NCBI GenBank assembly: GCA_020634015.1
Contig: JACKCN010000001.1
Coordinates: 355,001 to 419,000, forward strand
DNA from: Candidatus Delongbacteria bacterium
Lineage (GTDB): Bacteria; CAIWAD01
DNA: 64,000 bases
Direction: 5' to 3'
The notes under the pieces: generated by a model
The model's input: only the letters and a program-made list of their open reading frames with translations
Told to the model about the DNA's origin: nothing
Databases searched by the model: none
Shown: piece by piece, positions 53,080 through 61,609 of the stretch
Numbering within the stretch: the first letter of the stretch is position 1
How the letters are laid out: the number at the start of each line of letters is the position of its first letter
Made by a program: the position numbers and the translations under genes

Positions 53080-53995
53080 GGTGGCTGGCCTTGCAGCAGG
53101 CGTTGTGCCAGCGGTGGGTGCTGGCCTGGCAGCAGGCGTTCTGCCAGCGGCGGTTGCTGGCCTTGCAGCAGGCGTTGTGCCAGCGGAGGATGCTGGCCTT
53201 GCAGCAGGCGTCGTGCCAGCGGCAGGTGCTGGCCTTGCAGCAGGCGTGACGCCAGCGGAGGGTGCTGGCAAGGCAGCAGGCGTGGAGCCAGCGGAGGGAG
53301 TTGGCTTTGCAGCAGGCGTCTTGCCAGCGGTGGATGCTGGCCTTGCAGCAGGCGTGACGCCAGCGGAGGGTGCTGGCCTTGCAGCAGGCGTCGTGCCAGC
53401 GGCAGGTGCTGGCCTTGCAGCAGGCGTCCACCCAGCGGAGGGTGCTGGCCTCGCAGCAGGCGTTATGCCAGCGGAGGGTGCTGGCCTTGCAGCAGGCGTC
53501 TGCCAGCGGAGGATGCTGGCCTGGCAGGCGTGCAGCAGGGTGCGTGGCGTGCCAGCGGAGGATTCTGGCCTGGCAGCAGGCGTGACGCCAGCGGAGGATG
53601 CTGGCCTTGCAGCAGGCGTTGTGCCAGCCGTGGGTGCTGGCCTTGCAGCAGGCGTGACGCCAGCGGAGGATGCTGGCCTTGCAGCAGGCGTTGTGCCAGC
53701 CGTGGGTGCTGGCCTTGCAGCAGGCGTCATGCCAGCGGAGGATGCTGGCATGGCAGCAGGCGTGACGCCAGCGGAGGGTGCTGGCCTTGCAGCAGGCGTG
53801 ACGCCAGCGGAGGGTGCTGGCCTTGCAGCAGGCGTCTTGCCAGCGGTGGATGCTGGCCTTGCAGCAGGCATGGCGCCAGCGGAGGGTGCTGGCCTTGTAG
53901 CAGGCGTGACGCCAGCGGAGGGTGCTGGCCTCGCAGCAGGCATGGCGCCAGCGGAGGGTGCTGGCCTTGCAGCAGGCGCGACGCCTGCGGAGGAA
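53080..53995 (+). repeat. tandem array of about 25 copies of a 36-bp unit
   Basis: AGCAGG recurs every 36 bases from 53095 to 53971, apart from an irregular block near 53500-53570 that shifts the phase by 12. The unit includes GCCAGCGGAGG and TGCTGGCC, with variation concentrated at the three bases after GCAGGCGT and at single positions in the middle. TGCTG/CAGCA and GCTGGC/GCCAGC inverted repeats mean that each unit can fold. In one plus frame it would encode the 12-residue repeat AGLAAGVTPAEG and in the minus strand RPAPSAGVTPAA. Coding use cannot be decided, and it is not CRISPR because there are no spacers. Confidence 0.85.
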
Positions 53996-54017
53996 GTCCG
54001 TTCCTGCGCCAAATGAA

Positions 54018-54039
54018 AGGCACTCCCGAGGGAGTGCCT
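54018..54039. terminator. bidirectional hairpin after the tandem repeat
   Basis: AGGCACTCCC and GGGAGTGCCT are perfect ten-base arms around GA, located 26 bases past the 3' end of the VOC gene on the minus strand. There is no long U-tract on either side. It probably ends transcription of the VOC gene. Confidence 0.5.
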
Positions 54040-54064
54040 GCGCTAGAACGATGAACTCTCTGGA

Positions 54065-54445
54065 TCAGCTCTGGGCTGGAATCAGACTCTGGGACAACAT
54101 GTAGGTGTTGCCGTCGGAATCGAAGAAAGTGGCCAGCTTGACCATCTCGGGAATGACGGTGGTCTCGCCGTCGAAACGCACGCCCTTGCCTTCCAGTTCG
54201 GCGCGGGTCGCGTCGATGTCCAGCACGCCAAAGACCAGGGTCGCGCCGCCGCCGGTCTTGACCTTTTCGACCTGGCTGAGGCCAATGGTCACGTTGCCCA
54301 CCGCCGTATGCACTTCCGCCCAGCCCATGTCTTCCATGTGGTACATCAATTCGAAACCCAGCATCTCCTTGAGCCAGGCGATGCTCTCGACCACATTCGA
54401 CACACAGATCGCGCAGGTCAGATCTCCCTTGTACGCAATGGCCAT
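54065..54445 (-). CDS. VOC-superfamily (glyoxalase/bleomycin-resistance-like) protein
   Basis: The 126-residue product has a single VOC module (CAICVSNVVESIAWLKEMLGFELMYHMEDMGWAEV, then TLVFGVLDIDATRAELEGKGVRF and LATFFDSDGNTYMLSQSL). The final Asp-x-Asp-Gly-Asn motif is typical. Such proteins bind metals or small molecules and include dioxygenases, epimerases and resistance proteins; no substrate is evident. A strong GGAGGAG precedes the ATG at 54445. It is divergent from a tandem winged-helix regulator, which may control it. Confidence 0.9.
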   Translation of the reverse strand: MAIAYKGDLTCAICVSNVVESIAWLKEMLGFELMYHMEDMGWAEVHTAVGNVTIGLSQVEKVKTGGGATLVFGVLDIDATRAELEGKGVRFDGETTVIPEMVKLATFFDSDGNTYMLSQSLIPAQS

Positions 54446-54491
54446 GATTCTCCTCCATTGGCTGTGGTCGGGCATTGCCCGGCCATTCTGT

Positions 54492-54524
54492 TTGACTCTG
54501 GAACGGTTACTATTTATAGTTACT
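54492..54524 (+). promoter_or_regulatory. sigma70-type promoter overlapped by a palindromic operator
   Basis: TTGACT (54492-54497), 17 bases and TATAGT (54515-54520) form a near-consensus promoter reading toward the winged-helix regulator. GTTACT occurs twice (54506-54511, 54519-54524) and ACTAT-TT-ATAGT is an inverted repeat centred on the -10. This is a probable operator for the divergent regulator, acting on its own promoter and perhaps on the VOC gene. Confidence 0.65.
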
Positions 54525-54579
54525 CTAATTCTCGTCCCGCACGAGTGCAAGCGGAAAATCCAATGCAAACAGGAATGGC

Positions 54580-55167
54580 ATGCTGGATACACCCACCACC
54601 CAGCATCTTGGACAACAACTCGCCAGGGCATTGGCGCCCCGCTGGGGAGTTGCGGTACTGGCAGCCCTGTCGCGATCAGGGGGCGAACGGGTCTTTCGCC
54701 TGCATCGACTGCTGGGGGCCAATCCAGGCACTCTGCGCAAAAGCCTTGAAAGCTGCCGTCAGCGCGGCTGGATCCTTCCGAATCCAGGGCATGGGCATCC
54801 CCTGCGCCCCGAATGGCTGCTGGACCCCGATTGCATGGAACTTGCCCGAAAGGCCGCTGAGCTGACAGCGGAACTGGAGGCTCTGGGACAGTCGGAGCTG
54901 CTGGCGGCCAAGTGGGCCTTGCCCGTGTTGCGGGAAGTCGGGCAGGGGGCCGACCGATTCAGGGACATTCGCGAGGAACTTGGCCTGACTGATCGCGCCC
55001 TGGCGCTGGCTCTGGACCTGTTGGTCACACGCGGACTGCTGATCCGCGAACTGCACGAGGGCCATCCACCGGGCAGTCGTTACCGTTGTGATCCGGTGTC
55101 GAGGGAATTGCTCGAAAAGCTGGAGCTCTTCGTCATCGAACTTGGCGCACGCACTCTGGAAGACTGA
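54580..55167 (+). CDS. tandem winged-helix transcriptional regulator (HxlR-like)
   Basis: The 195-residue product contains two similar winged-helix halves. The first includes LAPRWGVAVLAALSRSGG and FRLHRLLGANPGTLRKSLESCRQRGWI; the second KWALPVLREVGQGADRFRDIREELGLTDRALALALDLLVTRGLLI. Each resembles an HxlR domain (WxxxxL...R-F-L...G-S---L---L--L---G), so it reads as an internal duplication in which the first half has degenerated. It probably binds the palindrome in its own promoter and regulates the divergent VOC gene. The ligand or stress signal is unknown; the usual N-terminal HxlR cysteine is absent. Confidence 0.75.
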   Translation: MLDTPTTQHLGQQLARALAPRWGVAVLAALSRSGGERVFRLHRLLGANPGTLRKSLESCRQRGWILPNPGHGHPLRPEWLLDPDCMELARKAAELTAELEALGQSELLAAKWALPVLREVGQGADRFRDIREELGLTDRALALALDLLVTRGLLIRELHEGHPPGSRYRCDPVSRELLEKLELFVIELGARTLED

Positions 55168-55201
55168 CCATGGCAGGACACAGCATCGCGCTGACATCCG
55201 C

Positions 55202-56383
55202 TCAGACGGCCTGCCCGGCAGCCCAGCCCGAAGCCCAGGCCCACTGGAAATTGTACCCCCCCAGCCAGCCGGTCACGTCCACACATTCGCCGATGAAGTA
55301 CAGTCCGGGAATCTCCCGGGAGGCCATGGTCTTTGACTCGAGCGCGTGCGTATCGACTCCCCCGCGGGTCACTTCAGCCGTACGGTAACCCTCGCTGGCC
55401 GCCGGCTTCCAGACCATTGCCGTCAGCGCGGCCAGCAGCTCACGTTTCTGCGGGTCGGACAGGGACGCCGGTACCGGGTTGCCCAGAAAACTGGCGCACA
55501 ATGCCTGGGCCAGGCGGCGGGGAAGCACCTCGGCCAGCAAGCTCTCGAGAGTCCGTCGCCGGTCCTCGCGGATCTTCTGCTCGAGCCATTCTCCCGGATT
55601 CAGGTCGGGAAGCCAGTTGATTTCCAGAGGGTCGCCATCCTGCCAGCAGGAGGAAATCTGCAGTACGGCCGGCCCGCTCAGTCCCCGGTGCGTGAACAAC
55701 AGGTTTTCGCGAAAGCGAGAGCCATTGGCCGTCAGTGAGACGTCGCAGGACACCCCCGCCAGAGATTCACTGAATGACTTGAGGGCCCCACCCAGAGTCA
55801 ATGGCACCAGCGCCGGCCGGGTGGGCACGACGGGCAGCCCGTACTGACGGGCGATCCGGTAGGCCAGTCCCGTGGCTCCCAGCTTGGGCAGGCTCAGTCC
55901 ACCAGTGGCCAGTACCAGCCGATCACAGTCGAGGGATCCTCTGGCCGTGAAGATGCGGAACGGCCGCTGCCCCGTGATCTCCTGGACCTCCACCTCGGTA
56001 CGCAACACGGCACCCGACTGCTCCAGGTCCGACAACAGGGCATCCAGCAGCTCCCGCGCACTGCCGTCGCAGAAAAGCTGACCCAGTTTCTTTTCGTGAT
56101 ACGCGATGCCGTGGGACCGGACCCACTCGATGAAGCGGGCCGGAGGATAGCGGCTGAGCGCCGATCGGCAGAAATGCGGGTTCGAGGAATGGTAGTTCTC
56201 GGCCCGGGCACCGGAGTTGGTGAAGTTGCAGCGCCCGCCCCCGGATACAAGGATCTTTCGCCCGACCTTGCTGCCGTGATCCAGCAGCAGTACCGAGCGG
56301 CCCCGACGTGCGGCCTCGATCGCGCAGAAAATACCCGCCGCGCCGGCACCGATCACGATCACATCCCATTGTTCAGTCGCCAT
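55202..56383 (-). CDS. HI0933/YhiN-type NAD(P)/FAD-dependent oxidoreductase
   Basis: The 393-residue flavoprotein starts WDVIVIGAGAAGIFCAIEAARRG and has KILVSGGGRCNFTNSG, LVLATGGLSLPKLGATG and the C-terminal YFIGECVDVTGWLGGYNFQWAWASGWAAG, all hallmarks of the HI0933 family. The physiological reaction of the family is unknown. The start at 56383 has AAAGGGA upstream and overlaps the ABC ATPase gene by 11 bases, so all three genes from 58458 downward probably form one transcript. Confidence 0.93.
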   Translation of the reverse strand: MATEQWDVIVIGAGAAGIFCAIEAARRGRSVLLLDHGSKVGRKILVSGGGRCNFTNSGARAENYHSSNPHFCRSALSRYPPARFIEWVRSHGIAYHEKKLGQLFCDGSARELLDALLSDLEQSGAVLRTEVEVQEITGQRPFRIFTARGSLDCDRLVLATGGLSLPKLGATGLAYRIARQYGLPVVPTRPALVPLTLGGALKSFSESLAGVSCDVSLTANGSRFRENLLFTHRGLSGPAVLQISSCWQDGDPLEINWLPDLNPGEWLEQKIREDRRRTLESLLAEVLPRRLAQALCASFLGNPVPASLSDPQKRELLAALTAMVWKPAASEGYRTAEVTRGGVDTHALESKTMASREIPGLYFIGECVDVTGWLGGYNFQWAWASGWAAGQAV

Positions 56384-57158
56384 GGGGGGTCCCTTTGCCA
56401 TACACAGGCTGCTGCGCCGGGCGGTCGCCAAGCGCCGCGATGAACAGATCTTCCAGATCGCGTCCGGCGGCGGCTTCGCGCTGACGCTCTTCACGCGTCC
56501 AGCCCTTCACCCAGTGCCCATCGAGCAGCAGCAGCACACGGTCGCAATCCTTCTCGAGCTGACCGATCTGGTGCGAGCAGGCCAAGGCCGCCGCGCCCGC
56601 ATCACACTGGGCACGCAGCTCGCGGCGCAGGGTCCAGGCGGAGAGCGGATCCAGACTGTTGAAGCTCTCATCCAGCAGCAGGAGGCGCGGACGGGGCATC
56701 AGGGCCAGCAGCAGAGCCAGTTTCTGCTTCATTCCCAGCGACCAGGTTTCCAGTGGCTCACCCAGTCGCTCGGCGAGCTCCACACGCGCAGCCAGCTCGA
56801 TGGTCTCGGCCGGGATTCCGCCCAGTTGCCAAGCCTGGCTCCAGAGTTCCAGCAGCTGGTTGCCGCTGAGCGCGGGCGGCAGCTGATCCCCGTCGGGCAC
56901 CGTGCCGGTATGCCGGCGGGCTTCCTTTGGTTCCAGCGACGGATCCAGCCCGGCGATGAATACGCTTCCCTGTGTCACGGGAAGGCGTCCCGAGATCGAA
57001 CGAAGCAGAGTGGTCTTTCCGCTGCCGTTGGGACCGATCACACCCACCAGTTCGCCGGGCATGAGGACAAGATCCAGCCCATGCAGGACCGCCCGATTTC
57101 CCCGGCTCTGGTTGAGTTGATGCAGGACCAGCTGCGGTGTGTTGATTTCAGCAGGCAT
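56373..57158 (-). CDS. ABC transporter ATP-binding protein (ABC-2 type)
   Basis: The 261-residue protein has Walker A GPNGSGKTT, a signature written SLGMKQKLALLLAL, Walker B LLLLDESFNSLD and a CSHQIGQLEKDCDRVLLL H-loop region. SLGMKQ in place of LSGGQ is frequent in ABC-2-type exporters. It lies 11 bases inside the 3' end of the membrane protein gene and should energise it. The ATG at 57158 was chosen because the family domain begins 15 residues later. Confidence 0.92.
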   Translation of the reverse strand: MPAEINTPQLVLHQLNQSRGNRAVLHGLDLVLMPGELVGVIGPNGSGKTTLLRSISGRLPVTQGSVFIAGLDPSLEPKEARRHTGTVPDGDQLPPALSGNQLLELWSQAWQLGGIPAETIELAARVELAERLGEPLETWSLGMKQKLALLLALMPRPRLLLLDESFNSLDPLSAWTLRRELRAQCDAGAAALACSHQIGQLEKDCDRVLLLLDGHWVKGWTREERQREAAAGRDLEDLFIAALGDRPAQQPVYGKGTPHGD

Positions 57159-58458
57159 CGTGCTCCCGGACTTTGCGTGTACGGCGCCACAGTTGCAGGG
57201 TCGCCAGTACCGCCAGAACGGGCACCAGCGGGGGCAGCACCAAGAAGAAGGCCAGCGGAGGCAGCAGCCAGGCCATCGCCACCAGCAATTCGCGGTACTT
57301 GTGTCCATCGGCCACCAGATGCAGCAGCACGCCGGCGGCCGAGAGCAGCACCGCGACCAGCAGGCCCAGCAGTACGGCCAGCTGGGAAGCCGTGCCACCG
57401 GGCAGGGCGGCCAGCAGCATGGGCAGCCCCACCCGCAGCCCCAGACGCCACAGGGCTCGCCGGTGCTGGTGCAGGAAACCCGGTGTGTCCAATGGGACCA
57501 GCCGCAGCAGGGAGCGCCCCGCGTGGATTCTGGCCCAGGCAAGATTCAGCACGGCACTGCCCAGCAGCAGTGCCCAGAGAGCCTGGACCCATGTGCCGTC
57601 GGGCAGAAAGCTGAAAGCAAGAATCGGCAGGGCCGCCAGCAGGCCCAGCAGGAGGGGCGCGGGCTGGGGCGGAACCGTGACTCCCATGCCCGCGCGTGCC
57701 AGCAGGGCCCAGGGATCCTGATCTCGGCCGGGGTCCTGCGGGCTCGGTCGTGGCGACATTGGAACTGTGCGCGAATTGGTCGAGACGGCCGCCTCCCATC
57801 TGGACCAGGCCAGAAAAAGCATCACAGCCACCGACAGCAGCACCGGTTCCTGCGGAAGCAGAGGACGCGGATACCCATCGGTCCATGCCAGAGCCGCCAG
57901 GACCAGCATCAGGTCGCCCAGCAGCCGTCGCGCGGAATGCCCATGGGGCCTTCCCAGTACGCGCACGGAAGCCAGCACCCCCAGCACGGCCGCTCGCAGA
58001 AGCGCCGGGCCGAGCAGATCGGGACGCTGGATCAGAAAGGGGAAACTGCCGAGGCAGAGAGGAAGCCAGGCCAGCGGCGCCACGATGGCCAAGGTCTGGA
58101 TCAGACGCTGCTGGTGAGGACTGAGGGGCCAACCGGCGGTCAGACCCTCGCGCTGCCAGACCTGGATCCAGCCCACAACCCGACGGGCAAGCACAAGAGT
58201 CGGCACCAGGGCCAGCACAAGCACCAGCAGGCGTCCGATGCGAGGATGCAGACCGGCCTGCTCCTGCAGCAGGGGCAATGCCAGCCCCAGGTAGGCCAGC
58301 AGGCAGGCCAGCAGGAACAGTCCCAGCAGGACCGCCCGCAGACTGGCGAAAGGCTCGGCAGCCATCCGCAGCAGAACCTGGCGGATCAGGGCCGCCAGCA
58401 GGTTCGCGTGCAGGCGCAGCGCCACACGGGCCTCCGTATACGAAATCGGGAAGATCAT
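57148..58458 (-). CDS. ABC-2-type transporter membrane protein
   Basis: The 436-residue product has about twelve hydrophobic segments, including LLGLFLLACLLAYLGLALPLL, LVLVLALVPTLVLARRVVGW and LLVAMAWLLPPLAFFLVLPPLVPVL, separated by a polar, proline-rich loop near residue 235. It has no strong family motif by eye, but the overlap with an ABC ATPase gene makes it the likely permease. The ATG at 58458 was chosen; the frame is open 20 codons upstream. The substrate is unknown. Confidence 0.8.
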   Translation of the reverse strand: MIFPISYTEARVALRLHANLLAALIRQVLLRMAAEPFASLRAVLLGLFLLACLLAYLGLALPLLQEQAGLHPRIGRLLVLVLALVPTLVLARRVVGWIQVWQREGLTAGWPLSPHQQRLIQTLAIVAPLAWLPLCLGSFPFLIQRPDLLGPALLRAAVLGVLASVRVLGRPHGHSARRLLGDLMLVLAALAWTDGYPRPLLPQEPVLLSVAVMLFLAWSRWEAAVSTNSRTVPMSPRPSPQDPGRDQDPWALLARAGMGVTVPPQPAPLLLGLLAALPILAFSFLPDGTWVQALWALLLGSAVLNLAWARIHAGRSLLRLVPLDTPGFLHQHRRALWRLGLRVGLPMLLAALPGGTASQLAVLLGLLVAVLLSAAGVLLHLVADGHKYRELLVAMAWLLPPLAFFLVLPPLVPVLAVLATLQLWRRTRKVREHDAC

Positions 58459-58618
58459 GGATATCCGCCAATTGCCTGAATGGCTCCAATGGCGGTGCTC
58501 TCCCGCCCGGCAGGCCAATGTAGGGATTGATCGGCGTTGCGGATGAAGGCTGCTTTAAACACCTTCTGCCGTTCTTTCGCGGCACCATGTAATACAACGA
58601 GCGACCCGGGTACCCGGC

Positions 58619-59977
58619 ATGGACCTGACCATACTTTCCCCGACGGCGGACTGCGGTGGCAGCTGCCTCTACCTGAATCTTGATGGCACCGGCTTCCTGC
58701 TGGACGCCGGCTGCGACCTGTCGCGCACGGGCGAAGCCAGTCTGCCCGATCTGCGGCCCCTGGGCAACGCCCCGCTGGACTGGATTCTGCTGAGCCACGC
58801 CCATCTGGACCATTGCGGATCCTTGCCGGTCATCGCCCAGCGCTGGCCGGATGCCCGTGTGCTCTGCAGTCGCGCCACCTGGGAACTGGCCCGGCTCCAA
58901 CTGGTGCGCCGGGCGGCCCTGATGGCCCGCGCCTGGGCCGAAGGCCAGAGCGGCGATTATCCCCTGTACGACGAGAATGAGATCGGCGAACTCGAATCGC
59001 GTGTCCAATTCATCGTCAACGGCCAACCGGAAGCACTGGCGGGCAGCTGGAATCCCTATCCCACTCAGGTCACCGCCTTCGATGCGGGGCACATTCTGGG
59101 CAGCCAGTCCTTTCTGCTCGAAGGCCGCGCGGGCAGTGCATTCCATACCGGTGACTCCTGCCTGCGGCCCCAGAGCGTGATCCAGGGCGCCGTACTTCCT
59201 GCGTCGGCCGATGTGGTAATCACGGGCACGACCCTGGCCTGGTCCGACTTTCACAACACGCTCAAGCGGCGCGACGAGATCAGCAGGCTGGCCCAGGCGA
59301 TCAATGACGTCACGGCCATGGGCGGCAGCATTCTCCTGCCCGTCTTCAACCTGGGTCTGGCCCAGGAACTGCTCTTCGTGCTGCACATGCTCAAGAAGAA
59401 GGGGCGCATCCAGCCGATCCCGATCCACGTGGGGCCCGATGCCTGGAAGGTGGCGGCCATTTACGACCGCTTCGCTGCCGAGGATCGTCGTCTGCTGGAG
59501 GACTTCTCCTTCAGTGACACACTCGTGGATGTCTTCAGCGATGACCTGCTGGAACACTCGCCCGACCGGGGCAGCGAGATCTACCTTGTGGCCACGGGCA
59601 TGCTGAGTCTGGGCTCATTGGCCCGTCGGCTCTTCAGGCGATTGGCACCCCATCCCGTGCACGGCGTGTTCTTCACCTCCCATTGTGCCAGTGGCACGCT
59701 GGGCAAGGCCGTGATCAAATCCCGCCAGGGCGACCTTCTGGACGTGGATGGCACCCCCGTGATGCGCCAGTGCCGCGTCGAGGAGTTCCACTTCACCTCG
59801 CACAGCACGCGCGACGAACTCCTGGACATGCTGGGGCGACTCTCCCCGGCCAAGGCCGTGCTGCTTCCCGGTCGCAAGGATTCACGGGAACGTCTGGCCC
59901 GGGAGATGGCCATTTCCCTGCCTTCCATCACCTGCCTGCTGCCGGAACCCGGCGAGGAAATCCCGCTGGTGGACTGA
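58619..59977 (+). CDS. metallo-beta-lactamase/beta-CASP-fold protein (CPSF-like)
   Basis: The 452-residue product has the MBL metal motif SHAHLDHCG near residue 59, GHILGSQSF near 158, HTGDSC near 174, and beta-CASP elements LLPVFNLGLAQELLFVL and FTSHSTRDELLDML. This is the layout of archaeal/bacterial CPSF-like ribonucleases, which process RNA 3' ends or degrade RNA from the 5' end. The N-terminal GGSCLYLNLDGTGFLLDAG fits the family. Whether it is an RNase or another hydrolase is not decided. It starts 161 bases upstream-divergent from the ABC-2 operon. Confidence 0.88.
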   Translation: MDLTILSPTADCGGSCLYLNLDGTGFLLDAGCDLSRTGEASLPDLRPLGNAPLDWILLSHAHLDHCGSLPVIAQRWPDARVLCSRATWELARLQLVRRAALMARAWAEGQSGDYPLYDENEIGELESRVQFIVNGQPEALAGSWNPYPTQVTAFDAGHILGSQSFLLEGRAGSAFHTGDSCLRPQSVIQGAVLPASADVVITGTTLAWSDFHNTLKRRDEISRLAQAINDVTAMGGSILLPVFNLGLAQELLFVLHMLKKKGRIQPIPIHVGPDAWKVAAIYDRFAAEDRRLLEDFSFSDTLVDVFSDDLLEHSPDRGSEIYLVATGMLSLGSLARRLFRRLAPHPVHGVFFTSHCASGTLGKAVIKSRQGDLLDVDGTPVMRQCRVEEFHFTSHSTRDELLDMLGRLSPAKAVLLPGRKDSRERLAREMAISLPSITCLLPEPGEEIPLVD

Positions 59978-60004
59978 CCGCCGCACGACTCAACCGGATT
60001 GCCG

Positions 60005-61351
60005 ATGCCCCTGCTCGACCGCCAGATCGTACGCCAGATCATTCCACTGGCCGTACCGATGATCATTTCCCAGATGTCGCAGACCCTGGTGGGACTGGTG
60101 GACACCTGGATGGTGAGCCAGCTCGGTGTGGCCGCACTGGCCGCCACCGGGCTCTCGGGAGTCGCGGTCTGGATGGTGATGGGGTCCGCGGGCGAACTGT
60201 CCACGGGCACCCAGGTGATCACGGCCCGGCGCGCGGGCCAGGGGCGCGAGGCCGATGCGGCGCTCACCCTGCGTGAATCGCTGGCATTGGCAGTGCTGCT
60301 GGGGCTGGTGGTGGGTCTGCTGACCCACGCCCTGATTCCGGCCTGGTTCAACTGGATCCTCAAGAACCCGCAGGATCCTCTCTACGACGACTGTGTGATC
60401 TACAGCAGATTGCGCATGCTGGGTCTGCTGCCCTTCCTGCTGATCAGCAGCCTGCGCGGATACTTCAACGGTCTTGGCGACAGTCGGGAACACATGCGGA
60501 TCGCGCTGGTGATCAACGCGGCCAATGTGGTGCTGAACTGGGTCTTCATCTGGGGACACCTGGGCTCGCCCGCGATGGGAGTGGCCGGTGCCGGACTGGC
60601 CAGCAGTCTCTCGACAGCCCTGGGCGCGCTGCTCTTTCTGGGGCGAATTCCCGCGCGCCGTGTCTTCACGGCACACGGAATGCACCTGCTGGGCCCCATC
60701 CGCTGGCCGGACATCCGTCAACTGGTATCCCTCTCGATGCCGGCGGCCATGCAGACCTTGCTGGCGATGGCGGGCTTCACCGTGTTCATTTCGCTGATGA
60801 ATCACATCGGGACCACCGAAGTCGCGGCCACCAACCTGATCATCTCGATCATGAGCGTAAGCTTCATGCCGGGCTATGGCATCGGCATGGCCGCCAGCAC
60901 CCTGATCGGCCAGAAGCTGGGGGCTGGCCTGCCCGGGCAGGCGCGTGAGGCGGGCGACATGGCCCAGCGGCTGGGCATGCTGCTGATGGGCTCGCTGGGA
61001 ATTCTCTTTCTGCTGATGCCGGACCTGCTGTTGCGGGCCTTCAGCCAGGATCCGGGCGTCCTGGCGGCCGGTCGCGGCCCTCTGCGCCTGATGGGCGCGG
61101 TCCAGGCCTTCGACGCGCTGGCGATGGCCACCGCCGGCTGCCTGCGCGGCAGCGGGATGACCGTCTTCGTGGCCTGGTCGGAAATCGCGGTCAACTGGTT
61201 GTTCTTCATTCCCTTCACGTATGTCTGCGTCAAGATCTGGCAGACGGGCATCCTGCTGCCCTTTCTGGGGCTGGCGCTCTACCTGGTCCTGCTGGCGCTG
61301 ATCCTGCAGTGGCAATGGCGGCGCGACCTCTGGCAACATCAGCGGGTCTGA
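60005..61351 (+). CDS. MATE-family multidrug efflux transporter
   Basis: The 448-residue protein has twelve predicted helices and the MATE halves: LAVPMIISQMSQTLVGLVDTWMVSQLG at the start and SMPAAMQTLLAMAGFTVFISLMNHIGTTEVAATN at the midpoint. It exports cationic compounds by Na+ or H+ antiport. The ATG at 60005 was preferred to an in-frame TTG at 59999. It follows the beta-CASP gene after 27 bases. Confidence 0.94.
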   Translation: MPLLDRQIVRQIIPLAVPMIISQMSQTLVGLVDTWMVSQLGVAALAATGLSGVAVWMVMGSAGELSTGTQVITARRAGQGREADAALTLRESLALAVLLGLVVGLLTHALIPAWFNWILKNPQDPLYDDCVIYSRLRMLGLLPFLLISSLRGYFNGLGDSREHMRIALVINAANVVLNWVFIWGHLGSPAMGVAGAGLASSLSTALGALLFLGRIPARRVFTAHGMHLLGPIRWPDIRQLVSLSMPAAMQTLLAMAGFTVFISLMNHIGTTEVAATNLIISIMSVSFMPGYGIGMAASTLIGQKLGAGLPGQAREAGDMAQRLGMLLMGSLGILFLLMPDLLLRAFSQDPGVLAAGRGPLRLMGAVQAFDALAMATAGCLRGSGMTVFVAWSEIAVNWLFFIPFTYVCVKIWQTGILLPFLGLALYLVLLALILQWQWRRDLWQHQRV

Positions 61352-61434
61352 ACAGGCCCACGCTCCGGGCTGCATGTTCTGCATGCTTTCTCGGGCAGGC
61401 GGGTCCGTGCACGCCGCATTCCCTCAAGGCCGGA

Positions 61435-61463
61435 TTCACTCGGGCAGGGAATTATGGTATCAT
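61435..61463 (+). promoter_or_regulatory. probable promoter of the isocitrate dehydrogenase gene
   Basis: TTCACT (61435-61440), 17 bases and an extended -10 TGGTATCAT (61455-61463) give a plausible sigma70-type promoter, with a leader of about 140 bases before the ATG at 61610. It rests on match and spacing only. Confidence 0.5.
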
Positions 61464-61609
61464 GGGGGCCGGTCCGGCCTCACTCTGGATGCCGGATCCA
61501 CCACAATCATACACCTGCGGTGTCGGCCCACGGTCCGGTCTCTCCAGGGGCGACCCTTGCCTGCCCGCGCCATCCCGACAACCGCCTCCCCCAATGGAAG
61601 GACGCGAGC

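Larger units (their letters stand above)
52975..54064. other. gene-free region between convergent genes, mostly tandem repeat
   Basis: Apart from two hairpins (53017-53055, 54018-54039), this region consists of the 36-base tandem repeat array listed separately. Several frames on both strands are open only because the repeat length is a multiple of three and the DNA is GC-rich. Confidence 0.7.

Noticed and set aside
53080..53995. CRISPR array
   Set aside because: The 36-bp units are directly adjacent with no unique spacers, the unit varies, and no cas gene is in the window.
53059..54054. long repetitive open frames on both strands over the tandem array
   Set aside because: They are open because the repeat is 36 bases long and GC-rich; several frames are open at once, so none is supported as a gene.
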